This document shows, piece by piece, positions 19,441 to 31,035 of a stretch of DNA of 64,000 nt (position 1 is its first letter; every line of letters starts with the position of its first letter). This DNA is from Citrus sinensis (Eukaryota > Streptophyta > Magnoliopsida > Sapindales > Rutaceae). Location of the stretch: positions 26,885,501-26,949,500 of the forward strand of contig NC_068557.1 in assembly GCF_022201045.2 (NCBI RefSeq), read 5' to 3'. The translations under genes were made by a program, and so were the position numbers. A model generated the notes under the pieces. It was not told the origin of the DNA. It saw nothing but the letters and a program-made list of their open reading frames with translations, and did not search any database.

Positions 19441-20330
19441 CTTGACTTGGAAAATTCCATTCATCTGAAATAATTGTCAAGATTAATTTTGTGTGTGTTT
19501 GTCTTTTTTTTTTTTTTTTTTTCAGTCAACACTTTATTAACAAATTAAAAACGTAAGATGAGTGCTTGACTTGAAAATATTCTTCAACCGAAAAAATGTT
19601 CAAGAGGGTAACGTGCATAGTAAATTTTGTCTGGTAGAATTCAACAATAATCATTAAACTAAAATAGTTTAGCCATAATCAAATTGATATAAAAATGAAA
19701 GAAAGAAAGCAACATTGATCAAAAGTAATGGAAGAATTCCATTTCTTTCTATTTTCTTCATTAACTTTTCCCCATTCTTTTGTTTCACCTTTATCGGCGG
19801 CCACCGCCACACGTTTTTCACTCCAAGAAACAAAGAAAAAGGCAAATGACGCGCCCCTGCGTCACTCTCTTGTGATATAACTACCACCTACCTCGGATAT
19901 TTTTATCAGTTAACACTGATTATAAATTATTTGATCAACTGATATGAGGTTGTTTAAACTTGATCGAAATTCTCGAATTGAGACTTGAAAATATAATTAT
20001 ATTAAATATTTATTAAAAAAAATTTACGCTCAATGATTTTATCTAATTCAAATCTAGATTAATTAGGATCAATGTGATCTTTAGATACTAAATAATTTAA
20101 TACATTAAAAAAATTTATTTGATAATGAGCAATGCTACACTATCATTATCGTCCAATTAAAGTAACATAATTCTAAAACGACAAAAACAAATTTTCCAAA
20201 AAAATAAAACAAATGTTTGAACAATAACTGGACAAAATGAGAAAATTTTGGAAAATTACGGGGCAGGAGTCTCGGAAAGTGTGCTTGACTGAAAAACCCC
20301 TTTCCATCGGAAATAATTAATGGTCAGGAT
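19441..20330 (+). promoter_or_regulatory. Three related blocks with paired inverted W-box cores, upstream of TNL copy 1
   Basis: Blocks at 19441-19481 (CTTGACTTGG ... AATTGTCAAG), 19565-19604 (CTTGACTTGA ... TGTTCAAG) and 20284-20330 (CTTGACTG ... TGGTCAGG) share the layout TGCTTGACT, C/T-rich middle, (A)AAATAAT, then an inverted copy. TTGAC[C/T] is the WRKY-binding core. Unit 2 keeps all three at 31167, 31327 and 31868. They could be old repeats rather than control sites. Confidence 0.4.
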
Positions 20331-22334
20331 TAGTCAACTACTTTATTGAACATTTCAACCGCTGATCAGTCCATTCAAACCAGTCTTTACTTCTTTAATC
20401 ACCCACAGGAATGTTAAAATGGATTCTGGCTGGCCAAAACATTCATCAGATTGCTGACGTGTGCGAGTCTTTAATAATAAATTCACTAGTTACTATTGCT
20501 AACAACACCGTAATCAGGTTCTTTGATTTGTGGGGCAGTGTTGTTATCATTTTTGCGGAAACGGTGATCTGTCTTGGATATTTTTCTGGTTAAATTATTC
20601 GCGGGGCGGTCTTGTTATTTTTCCTGATATAGTTGCTTTGTTTTGAACATTTGCCAAGTGTCATTTCTGCTACCATCCGTCCATTCACGCCGCCCCACCT
20701 TGAAAACAACTAAATAAGTCTGAAGCCATTCATTTCCTAAATGATTAAAATTTTATTTCTATTTTTTTTAAAATTAAATCATATTAATACCTATTTTAAA
20801 CAAAAACCATAAGCGTAAAAACCTAATAGAAGGCCTTCGAAGCATGAAAGAAAAATCCTTTTTTAAAAGGATCAAAAAAATCTCTAAATCTTTACATTGT
20901 GTAATATATGCATGCAAGAATTGTTACTGGGTAAAGCTGATGATACGCTCTCCTAATTTGTTTCTCTTCTTTCAATAGTTGTAAGAGACCACGTCCTTTT
21001 TATAATATCTCAATATAATCTTATATCAACAAATCACTTTTTTATCAATTTCATAAGCTACTGTTAAAAAATCTACAAGAATTGAATATTTTTCTCCCAA
21101 GGTATCCCAAAATATTGTTTTACCTTTTTAAATGGATTTGGGGTTAAGATAATCTTGAAATAAAACTAAAACTTGAAGTAAGATATCATAAGAAACTCAT
21201 GGCATTTACTCATACTATTAATACTCTTGAGATGGGTGGGAGATAATTTCCCTCAATATAAATCAAACTCCTCCTAAATATGGTATAAGCATAGAAAACA
21301 AATCTCTATTACCACGAGAACAAGTAAAGGGAGCAAGTTGAAGGGGAAAAATGAAGAAGTTAAAATGATATGAGAAATTTTAAATGATCTTTCTAATCCT
21401 CATACATTACAGAGAGATTGTCAGTTTTTCTTGTACTAAAATAGATACATACCATTGACCATTTACTGTTTTTAAAATATCCAATAGCCCTTCTATTAAA
21501 AAAAAAAAAAGAAAGAAAGGAAGGAGGGATAAATGAGTCATATATAAAATATTTTTTTTTTATAAAAATATGTAAAAACAACTGAAAACTTTTATTATTA
21601 ATTTACACGATTTATTTAATTTATAATAAATATGAATAAAAGTGTATATAAAACTAAATTAATATTGTAAAATTATAGTCCTGAGATTATTAAATATTAT
21701 AAAAATAATAAAATTATAAGTAGTATATATTAATTTTAGGACATGTGGAAATTTGCAATCTCCTCCACCAACTACAAATGAATTTTCTGACGTTTTCTTC
21801 ATAATTCGCTTTGATATCTGAGCTAGAATAATTATAGAGTTCATTTATGTTTCCTTGAAAACTATCAAAAAAAATCCTTGTTCCCATTGAGAGGGTTTAG
21901 TGTGCAGTGTGTTGGCCACCCGCAATTGACAATTAATGCAATGCGCATGCAAAAACAAAAATATATTAATGTATCGTCGGCTATTTCTTTTCACCTCTGT
22001 AATATTCTTCCTTTTCACCGTCACTATTTTCTTGCTTGCTCTAAAGAAATGATGACTTGTGTATTTTATTAACATTTCTATTGTAAGCTTTAGGAAGACT
22101 TCTCATTTGCGGCGGTGGATGCGCATAATCTCCAAGAAAATACAAGGAAATTAACCCGGCCCCAAGGTGGCAGGAAAGTCATACAATGAAAGATTAGCAG
22201 CCAAAAGTTATCTCATGAGGAAAAAAAGATTTGTGTTACCCATAAGAGAAAGCTACAGCTACAAGTGCAAATTTTCTTTATTTTTAGTCACCTAAACAAA
22301 AACACTCTGATTAAAAGCTCCAACCACTTGTGCA

Positions 22335-22342
22335 TATAAATA
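22335..22342 (+). promoter_or_regulatory. TATA box of TNL copy 1
   Basis: TATAAATA lies about 95 bp before the ATG at 22435, in a block nearly identical to that before copy 2 (34505-34514). Confidence 0.6.
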
Positions 22343-22434
22343 GACTGACCTCACCTCCACATGATTATCATATAGTACGCCTTTCATTACACTTATACTT
22401 GCCATCTCTTTGTGTCACACGCATATATTAGAAC

Positions 22435-23848
22435 ATGGCTTTATCATCATCATTCTGCTCTCCAAGAAAATACGATGTCTTCCTCAGCTTCAGAGGGGAG
22501 GATACTCGCAACAACTTTACTAGCCATCTCTTTGCTGCCTTTTGTCGAGAAAAAATAAAAGCCTTTATTGATGAACAACTTAAGAAAGGAGATGACATTT
22601 CGTCAGCCCTTTTGAATGCAATTGAAGAATCAAAGATTTCGGTAATAATTTTCTCAAAAGGTTATGCTTCTTCAACTTGGTGCTTGGAGGAACTCGTCAA
22701 GATTCTTGAATGCAAGAAAAGGAAGGGCCAAACTGTTATACCGGTTTTCTACAATGTGGATCCATCCGACGTAAGGAACCAGACTGGAAGTTTTGGAGAC
22801 GCGTTTGTGGAGCATGAAAATGATTTCAGGGACATGCCACAAAAAGTTCACAAATGGAGAGCCGCATTGACCCAGGCATCCAATCTCTGTGGATGGGATT
22901 CCATGACAATCAGGTCTCATTTACTCTATCATAACTAAATTCGGCGCGGGGGGGTATCCCCTTTTATAAATTAATAATTACTCATTGGTCATATCTTACA
23001 TTGTACCAGGAAAAGTTATTCGGACGTGTTGCTATTCACCCACAGAGTCAGTTAATATCACTTTTGACATTGAAAGAATGACCTACAAATTCTGCATAGA
23101 CGAGTGATGTTAGATAAAAAGAATAAAACAAGTAAATAAAGGCTGAAGCCGCCAGACAATATAGCTTCTTTGATGCAAATATTGATTCTGCATTGTGTAT
23201 ATATAATCAGTATGCCCTTATTAATTACTCTATGGGGTTGAACAAATTTTTTTTTTCAATAATAAATATTTTCTATACATTTTTTATTTTTTTAAAAAAA
23301 AAATCACAACTTTTTCTTCGGAGTCATCAATATTTTTTAAGATGAAAAAAGTAATAATGTTAGGGATTCTAATATCCAAGTTTCATCTTGAGTCCTAATT
23401 TAATAGGTTATAAAATTATGAGTGATGTTACAGATACAAACTTTTGTACAAACTTATCTTGTACAAACTGATGTGACATTAATTCATTGGTTGAATGAAA
23501 ATATAAAATAATATAAATAAATCATATGGACCAAGAGATATTTAATTCAACCAATGAATTAATACCACATCAGTTTGTACAAAATAAATTTGTACAAGAA
23601 TTTGTGGCTATATCATTGCTCTAAAATTATATAACCACAATTTGATGGATAAATACCATATCAATTGAGACTCAAATTGAAACTTATATGTTATTATGCC
23701 TATATTACTTACCAAAAAAAAAGGTCTTTAACTATTAGTTTTTAAATAAATACCTCTTCATCTTCTTATCTGTTTCCATTCTTTTTTTTATTATTATCTC
23801 TTGTTTTCATAAAATAATATGTGGTTTCTTCTCCATTTTTTTCCCCTT

Positions 23849-23879
<31 letters not shown>

Positions 23880-25514
23880 GACTCACTAATGTTGTTCATT
23901 TCTCACATTTGGTAGACACGAAGCAGAACTTGTAGATGAAATTGTCAAGGATATTTTGAAGAAAATTCATGATATTTCACACTTCGGTAATTCAGAAGAC
24001 CTAGTTGGAGTAGATTCACACATTCAGCGTATTAATTCACTTTTATGCGTCAGATTGCCAGATTTTCAAATGGTAAGAACTTGGAGCATGAGTGGTATTT
24101 CTAAAACAGATATTGCTGGAGCCATCTTTAACCAAATTTCTAGTCAGTTTGAAGGTTGGTGCTTCATGGCAAATGTTAGAGAAGAATCAAAAAGGGTTGA
24201 ATTAGTACATTTAAGGGATCAAATTGTTTCTCAAATTTTAGGAGAAAGTACCGTAGAAACTTCCATTCTACCGCAATGTATTAAGAAAAGGCTTCAGCAA
24301 ATGAATGTTTGTATTATTCTCGATAAGGTGGATAAATTTGGACATTCAGAATATTTAACAGGAGGGCTTAGTCGATTTGGTCATGGAAGTAGAGTCATTG
24401 TAACCACTAGAGATAAGAAAGTGCTTGATAAATACGGAGTAGACTACGTATACAAGGTTGAGGGATTCAACTATCGTGAATCTCTTGAGATCTTCTGTTA
24501 CTATGCTTTTAGACAAAACCATTGCCCTGGGGATCTTCTTGTGTTGTCAGACAATGTAGTTGATTATGCCAACGGCAGTTCATTAGCTCTTAATGTATTA
24601 CGCTCGTCCTTTTATCGAAAGAGCAAACAACATTGGGAAAATGCATTGCACAACCCAAAACAAATTTCTGACCCTGATATTCACGATATGTTGAAAATTA
24701 GTTACGATGAACTAAACTATAAAGAGAAAGATTTATTTTTAGACATTGCTTGTTTCTTTAACGGAGAGGGTAGAGATTACGTGAAAATAATACTAAACAA
24801 CCGTTATTTGGTGCATTATGGACTGAATATCCTAGCTGGTAAGGCACTAATAACAATATCAAACAATAAGTTACAGATGCGTGACTTATTGCAAGAAATG
24901 GGACAGAGGGTTGTTTGCCATGAATCTTACAAAGATCCAGGCAAATATAGCAGCTGCTTGTGGTATCATGAAGATGTCTATCACGTACGAAAGAAAAATA
25001 AGGTTAGCTAATTAATTTGCTTTTTCTCTTTCTTATTTGGAGATTCAAGTAAGTAATATCGAATCTTCGAATTTTCAAAATTTCAATTTATTATGCATAT
25101 CCTTACAAATTTGATTAAGATTTTTCTGCGTTATTTTATGCTCACTCATCAATTGCTAATTTCCTTTATTTTTTTAATTAGGGAACTAATTCAATTGAAG
25201 GTATGTCCCTAGACATGTCGAAAGTAAGTGAAATACATCTAAGTTCGAGAGGCTTTGCGAAAATGCTAGATCTTAAATTACTTAAATTTTATATGCCTAA
25301 GCATTTTGATGATTTGGGTATATTCTCTAAAGTGCATCTTCTCCAAGGCATACAATATCTCTGGAATGAATTAAGATATTTCCATTGGCATAGATATTCT
25401 TTGAAAATCTTACCATTAATTTTTGTTTTTTTTACGAGCTTACCATTAAATTTTATTCAAGAGTGTCTTATTGCACTTAACCTACCTCATAATAAAGAAA
25501 TTGAACAACTTTAG
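22435..25514 (+). CDS. TIR-NB-LRR protein copy 1, ends early in the LRR (about 632 aa)
   Basis: Exons: 22435-22913 (TIR), 23916-25002 (NB-ARC), 25182-25514 (first LRR exon to stop), all with GT-AG junctions in phase. The TIR begins at YDVFLSFRGEDTRNNF and keeps the NADase-type Glu in TWCLEEL (E86). The NB part is open but degenerate: P-loop is SMSGISKT (217-224; consensus glycines replaced, KT kept), kinase-2 is CIILDKVDK (second Asp lost), RNBS-B GSRVIVTTRD is normal, GLPLAL is GSSLAL, MHD is MRD (481-483). The LRR exon ends at IEQL then TAG (25512-25514), where relatives have IEQLW. A 30-bp duplication (around CTTACCATTA) lengthens this exon relative to copy 2. TNLs sense pathogen effectors; this product might act as a truncated TIR-NB signal or be non-functional. 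Confidence 0.82.
23411..23630. mobile_element. Mutator-type MITE in TNL copy 1 intron 1, with 9-bp target duplication
   Basis: The element is 23420-23621 (202 bp) flanked by TAAAATTAT on both sides (23411-23419 and 23622-23630). Its arms of about 75 bp are inverted copies (left GAGTGATGTTACAG ... TTGTACAAACTGATGTG, right ends CACATCAGTTTGTACAA ... ATCATTGCTC). Unit 2 at about 35545-35570 has the uninterrupted site with one TAAAATTAT. A 9-bp duplication fits the Mutator superfamily. A related copy is at 44827-45012. Confidence 0.88.
23851..23879 (+). repeat. (TTTC)n microsatellite
   Basis: Seven TTTC units in the polypyrimidine region before the NB exon acceptor of TNL copy 1; unit 2 has a shorter tract near 35802. 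Confidence 0.8.
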
Positions 25515-26985
25515 GAAAAAACAAGGTATACCAATATTTTTTTAATGATTTGTCACATCCTACTTATACGTTACAATTTTGAACCAATTTAGAATATTTT
25601 TTAATTCATACATTTATATCACAATCTATGATCTATAGAAAATAGCTCAATAATCATCTATTTTTCTTTTGTTGAATATAAATTGTAAAATTCATTAATA
25701 CTAATCCATTGTAGCAATATGCCTTTTTGTTACAGGAAGCATTTAAGATAAAATGGATTGATCTTCATCACTCTCGAGACTCGGCGAAAATCCCTTATTC
25801 CTCAGAATTGCCAAATCTTGAGAGAACAGAACTTTTGAACTGTAGAAAGTTGCCTTACGTTGTCCCACCCATTCATAATTTCAATCATCTTAGCAGCTTG
25901 TGTCTCGAAGGTTGCAAAAGTCCTAAGCAATTTCCAAGTAACACCCATTTTAGATCTCCAATTGCAGTTAATTTCTCCTTGTGTATTAATCTCACAGAGT
26001 TTCCACAAATCACCGGAAATGTAAGACCTTTTCGTGGGACCCCAATGGAAGAAATTCGTTCATCAGTTGAGTGCCCAAATCTCGAGAATTGCAAAAGGCT
26101 TAAGAGTACTAATATTTCAAGTAAAAGCATTTGCCAAAGGCTTATAAAAACTGCAATTAACTTACGGTAAATTTTTTGGCTGTGTAATGTGTATCCTCGT
26201 TGCAGTCTTTGGATCTAAGGGGAAACGAGTTTAAGACTTTGCCTCAAAGTATCAAGCAACTTTCTCAGCTGAGATTCCTGTACTTGAGCAGTTGCATTAT
26301 GCTTCAATCATGGCCAGAACTTCCATTTTCTGTCAGTTATTTAAAAGCAAAAAATTGCAAGCAGCTTCAATATTCTTTGCCCGAGCTTCCGTCATGTCTA
26401 CAAGAGTTGGATGCATCCGAAGGCTGCCAGCACCTTCGGGGATCTTCATTTCACAGAGTCGAATTCATTTTCGCTGATTGGCTGAAACTGAATCAAGCCA
26501 ACCCTTTGGCAGATTTACGGCTAGGTATTCAGCAAAAGGCAACTGCGGCATTCAGATTATTCTCTAAAGAGGTTAGCAGTGTTTGAAAGTTTGACCTTTT
26601 AACTATCTCGAGAGGTTTTACTAGTGCCTAAGCCAATTTATTAATGCCCATAAATAATCAACGATACTCTTAACTGTATCGCAGAATATGGGGCTTCTTA
26701 TCAGCGTTCGTTAATAAGTAGAGCATTCCTGAGTGGTTCATCCGTCGAAGTAGAGCATCTTCTAACCATTCAACTGCCACTGCATTGGTGTACTATTCAA
26801 AGGTTAATCGGATTTTCTCTTTGCGTTGTTACTGAATTTGAGGAAACTTTAGCTGCTGGGCGTGATTATTTTAGAGTCAAATGTAGGTCCAATTTTGAAA
26901 CCAAGACTGTGTGTGAAAGTGAAACAAAATTTTTGGAAGGCTTTTACAATTTGACGGTTGCCATGACTATAGGGTTCAAGATTTG
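25515..26985 (+). pseudogene. Remaining LRR and C-terminal exons of TNL copy 1, behind the premature stop
   Basis: Exon-like blocks with kept splice sites: end of exon 3 to 25525, exon 4 25736-26166 (WIDLHHSRDSAKIPYS, NLERTELLNCRKL), exon 5 26206-26571 (SLDLRGNEFKTLPQSI, LRFLYLSSCIMLQSWPEL, LKAKNCKQLQYSLPELP), exon 6 26685 to about 26985 (C-terminal jelly-roll/Ig-like domain: IQLPLHW, IGFSLCVVTEFEE). Exon 4 contains degraded repeats. In the genome this is the normal TNL 3' layout, but it follows a stop, so it would be 3'UTR unless the stop is bypassed by splicing. Confidence 0.75.
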
Positions 26986-27503
26986 ATTATTGACTCGGAA
27001 TCATATATTCAAATGATCCATTGAGAATATCCACTGAGAGCAAATCAACTTACCTTAAGGGCTAAGTTGCCAATATATTTTTTCACATTTTTCACAAGAC
27101 TTTCTGAAATATGTAAGTCTTTTGCCTTGTTTTCTTGTTCTTTTATTTTTAGTTGTTTTTCTTACTGCATATTTTGAATCTATCATAGATTTTTTTTTTT
27201 TTCATTTTATTATGTTACGATATGACTCCAATAGGGCTTGTGGGAATAATTTTTTTTTTTTAATTGTAGTTGTTGTTATCATTATCATCATTTTTAACTC
27301 GGCATGGCACTAATGGCATGCAAAGGAGCATTTGTTAGCAAATTAATTGTTCATTTTTTTATTAATTTTCACCAAGCTGCCTATTCTAATGGCGGCTCGT
27401 CTGAATTATTATTATTGTTCATATTTTCTTTTCTCCGAAGCTGCGTGTTCAAATATAGTCGGTTCATTTCTATCCAGGGACGGGAGGACTGTCGTACACC
27501 AAC
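26986..27503. other. Downstream flank of TNL copy 1
   Basis: T-rich sequence without a gene, matching about 39060-39560 behind copy 2. It ends at the duplication breakpoint with GH31 copy B. Confidence 0.6.
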
Positions 27504-29434
27504 TTTCAATATGGCAAGAATTGAATAGGCCAAATCATCCCATCTAGCGGCATTATCGCCAGTCAAATGAGCTGCATACTTTCCGGAGCTAACAAAAGTG
27601 GATCTACTAAGTATGAATGGCCTTTTACCGGTGACATTGATCAAGGCTGCATGAGTAGCCTTTGCTTCCAGCAGTCCATAAAGGTTATGGCCTTATGGGA
27701 ATTATACTCTGTAACGTTGCCGAAATGCAGAGCACTTGCCGGAAAAGTTCTGTCATTAATTTGCTTTCCACCTCCACCATTACTAATCTTGTAGGGAGGA
27801 TCGTCAAAGTAGAAGACGGGGCGAGACTCGAAGTTATGAAATTAGATAACTCATTCATGTCAAGCCAAACCCATCCACCGCAAGAGTATTCCGAAATAAT
27901 TTGATCTCACCTTCCCAAAAAGTTTCAATGGCAGGATTCAGAAAATCAGGGAAGTAAACATCACCGGCCCAAACTTTACCTTTGTAAGGTACACCTTCGC
28001 GTTTAATATAGATATCAGCCTTCATCCCTCTATCGAAAGTATCGTTAGTCTCATTTGTGCTAATACCTATGGGAAATAAGAACCAAATGAGCTTTGCACA
28101 GGACAAATAAACCGCAAAAGTGTCAGCAGCAATCAGCAAAGGGGGAATTTGATAGATACCCGGATCCACTATGACCACATATTTTTGACCATTTTTATGA
28201 AGATTATCAACAAATGTTTTCATTGGGTCCACAGGGAAGTTGATGGGATCAAGAGTGAAATCTTTGTAAGCATCCATGTAATCAATATCTGTCCACATAA
28301 CTTCAAGCGGGATACTAGCGTTTGCATAGCCGGCGACCACACCCTCAAGGTATGACACATTCTTGTAACCATATCGACACTGATGAAATCCTGGACACAT
28401 TTTGCAACAAACCAATGATCAATAATAAGCATATAAATAATAAATTATTCAAATTGAATGTGAAGCCTCAGGACTTACCAAAGGATCAATATGGCATAGG
28501 GGCAGGGCGGCCCATCAATTCTGTGTACTGTCGTATAACTGAATCTGGAGACGGACCGGCGAAAAAATACAAATCGATAATCCCTCCAATAACCTTGAAA
28601 GTAATTCTGTCACCAGTGTAAACAACATCCATGCCATTGCTGTTAAGTAGCAAGACACCGTGAGTTGTCCCATTGGGGGATCTCAAATCAATGTAAAAAG
28701 GGTGAGCGCCATAGAGGTTAACATCAACAGCTGCTGCTGCATTGTCAGCATTCCACAAAGTTATCTGTTTCTGGTCAGGCTTCAGCTTGAATGTCTTCTT
28801 CGTGTGGTCTCCGAGTCCGTAAAGATCAGAGCCTTGTGATGGCAAAGCGGAAGACAGCTGAATGTACTGATCTTTGAACACCAAGACGCTATCAGTACTC
28901 GAGGCGTTTGGTGACGTGTCGAAAAGAAGTTCACCGGAGGACCTGCGGGTGACGGAGAAGCCGAATGGGGTGGCGTTATGGAGGTTGAAGACCAAATCGG
29001 ATTCGGGGTCCGAGAGGAATTGATGGTTTCGTGTGGAGTTCGATTGGCGGGCTATTATATCTTCAGGAATTTCCCATCTTTTGTTCTTTGAATCTGTTAT
29101 TCGGACTCTGAAACGATCTTTTGTTTCGTAGCTGCAGTAAAGCAATAGAATCATGTGTGTATATATATTTACGCATAAAATGATAAAATAAATGAATAAA
29201 AACAACTCTTTTGAAACACCTTGCAAAAAGACTGAGATTCTGAATATCAGGACCAAAAACGGAGGAGCTCTTGATGAGGGCAAGATCAGCAGTCAGTGAG
29301 GAGGAATCATTGGTAGATGATCGAATAACATAACCGAAACCTGCAGTTTGATCCTGAGCTTCTGCAACTGAAAAAATGTAGCCGAGAGAGATAACTAATA
29401 GTGCAAGAATTTGAAGATATGAATGTGTATCCAT
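27504..29434 (-). pseudogene. GH31 alpha-glucosidase/alpha-xylosidase-like gene copy B, broken at the catalytic site
   Basis: Exons on the - strand: 29434-29220 (signal peptide start, [16 protein letters not shown]), 29131-28479, 28390-28160, then 28066 to about 27506, with GT-AG introns of 88, 88 and 93 bp. The first three exons and the start of the fourth are in one frame: [66 protein letters not shown]. Near 27873 one base is missing just before the DMNEL motif that holds the GH31 nucleophile Asp, giving a stop at once. Further shifts follow near 27820 and an 8-bp duplication near 27690, after which [16 protein letters not shown] and DNAARWDDL are still readable. The gene stops at 27504, where TNL flank sequence begins, so the 3' third is missing. 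Family enzymes cleave alpha-glucosyl or alpha-xylosyl residues in the cell wall. Confidence 0.9.
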
Positions 29435-30812
29435 TTTCTGAGTGATGAGGAGAATAGAATATGCATTTAGGCTACAAGATTGCTTTCATATTTAGATCGG
29501 AATTAACTCTAAATTTAGTAATAAATGTTAACGGTCAGTTAATGGACGTGATCATAGCTTTCCATATTGGTCACCACCTCACCCTCGCCAATTATATTAT
29601 AACTGAATGATGATATGTAGATGGAAAATTTCGTGTGCTAATTTAAAGCACAATGTATACCATCATTTTGGCACGAGCATTATTACCGGGTGATTAAAAA
29701 TAAATTCCAAGAGTACAGAAGAAAGTCAATGATGGGAATCGTATGAGGAACTTTGCGAATATGGAAATGAATTGGTAGAATTATTGCATTTGTATCAAAT
29801 TGAATTTTTATTCTTATCTTAAGCCTTTATGGTATTGTCAATTATATGTATATGATACAATTAGAGGGTTCACGCTTCTCCGGCCCACACTTTCAATCTT
29901 ATTTCACCTTATTTACCCTTTTGTTTTGTTTTGTTTTTTTTTTTTTTTTTTCCCATAATTTCCGCACACAGAAGGGCTAAATTGGTTAATAAAAGCTAGT
30001 GCATAACCCATGAAATAGCGTGAACTATTGGGCCAACAGACAGTCAAATCAGCAAAATCATATTGGGCTCAAATACACATTGATCGAATGGACATGGACC
30101 AACCCGGTTCAAAACAATGTAGCTGATATTTCTGCCCCAACAGTTTTGTCCAAGATTACCTAATTTTTAGAAATTCCACCTTCAAATTAAACACTATTAA
30201 TAAGAAGTCTGGTTATAAATGAATTCCAGTTCGTTGACTATGACTTATCGTATCTTGCTCAATAATCCACTTGGCTTGTGTAGCCAAATAATCATCTACC
30301 ACAACGTATCTAGAATAGTAGTGATTAGCATAAAAAAAACTACTTATACAAATTATGGGAGTAAGACCATTGCCAATAGTTTAAGGATTTAATTGAAAAG
30401 CCTTCAAATAATTTGAGCCATTCATGAACATAATAGTAAATATGATTAAAACATTTATGGCTTCCATGTTAATAAGGAGTTGCAAGACAACTACAAAATG
30501 AGAATTTGATATAATATAGAATAATGATATATAAATAAGAATCAATCCTAAGAAAAAGATAGAACAAATTAGGTTGGTAAATTATACCACTCCCATATTT
30601 CTTAATATAAGATTTAATCGTAGAAAACTAAAAGAAAATAGTGTATTGGTCTAGGCAAATCTATATTAGTATTTTGTAAGTATTTGATAAAAAATAATAA
30701 AAATATAGATTTTTTTATCAAATAATTGTGAATAGAAAATAATCTCAACAGTTCGAAATAATAACTATAAAGATTCAATACATTTTTTAAAGTTATAGCC
30801 ACCATACAAATA

Positions 30813-31035
30813 AGGTGAGGTTCCCTTCAACTTAAAATTTTTTTTATTTAAAAAGGTGATTTAATTTTTCATTTATTAGATCCACTGAATCAAATGGGTA
30901 AGAATTTAAAGTCTATAAGTAATTTCAGTGTCTCCAGCCGTCTACCATTGAATTGAATAGATATAATAGATAAAAATTAAATCACTTTTTAAAGTAAAAA
31001 ATTTAACGTAAGTGAACTCCCCCCCCCCCCCCCTA
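30813..31035. mobile_element. MITE-like element with long imperfect inverted arms (unit 2)
   Basis: Paralogous to the element at 19095-19312; same arms (GGTGAGGTTCCC at left, AAAATTAAATCACTTTTT at right) with a C-run expansion at the right end. Confidence 0.5.

Larger units (their letters stand above)
17719..22434. other. AT-rich spacer between GH31 copy A and TNL copy 1
   Basis: No gene seen. Paralogous to 29435-34609. It holds a MITE-like inverted repeat (about 19095-19312), three CTTGAC...GTCAAG-type blocks (19441, 19565, 20284), simple A/T tracts, and a well-conserved proximal promoter (about 21870-22434) that matches unit 2 more closely than the central spacer does. Confidence 0.7.
16648..27505. 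repeat. Segmental duplication unit 1 (GH31 5' part + TNL)
   Basis: This unit matches 28367-39560 in order and orientation: GH31 5' exons (-), a 4.7-kb spacer, a TIR-NB-LRR gene (+) and its downstream region. The left breakpoint is in GH31 exon 3 (AACCATATCGACAC, 16648 versus 28367). The right breakpoint is after CCAACTT (27505 versus 39560), where unit 1 continues directly into GH31 copy B. The units differ by indels (10.86 versus 11.19 kb), including a MITE present only in unit 1. Confidence 0.9.
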
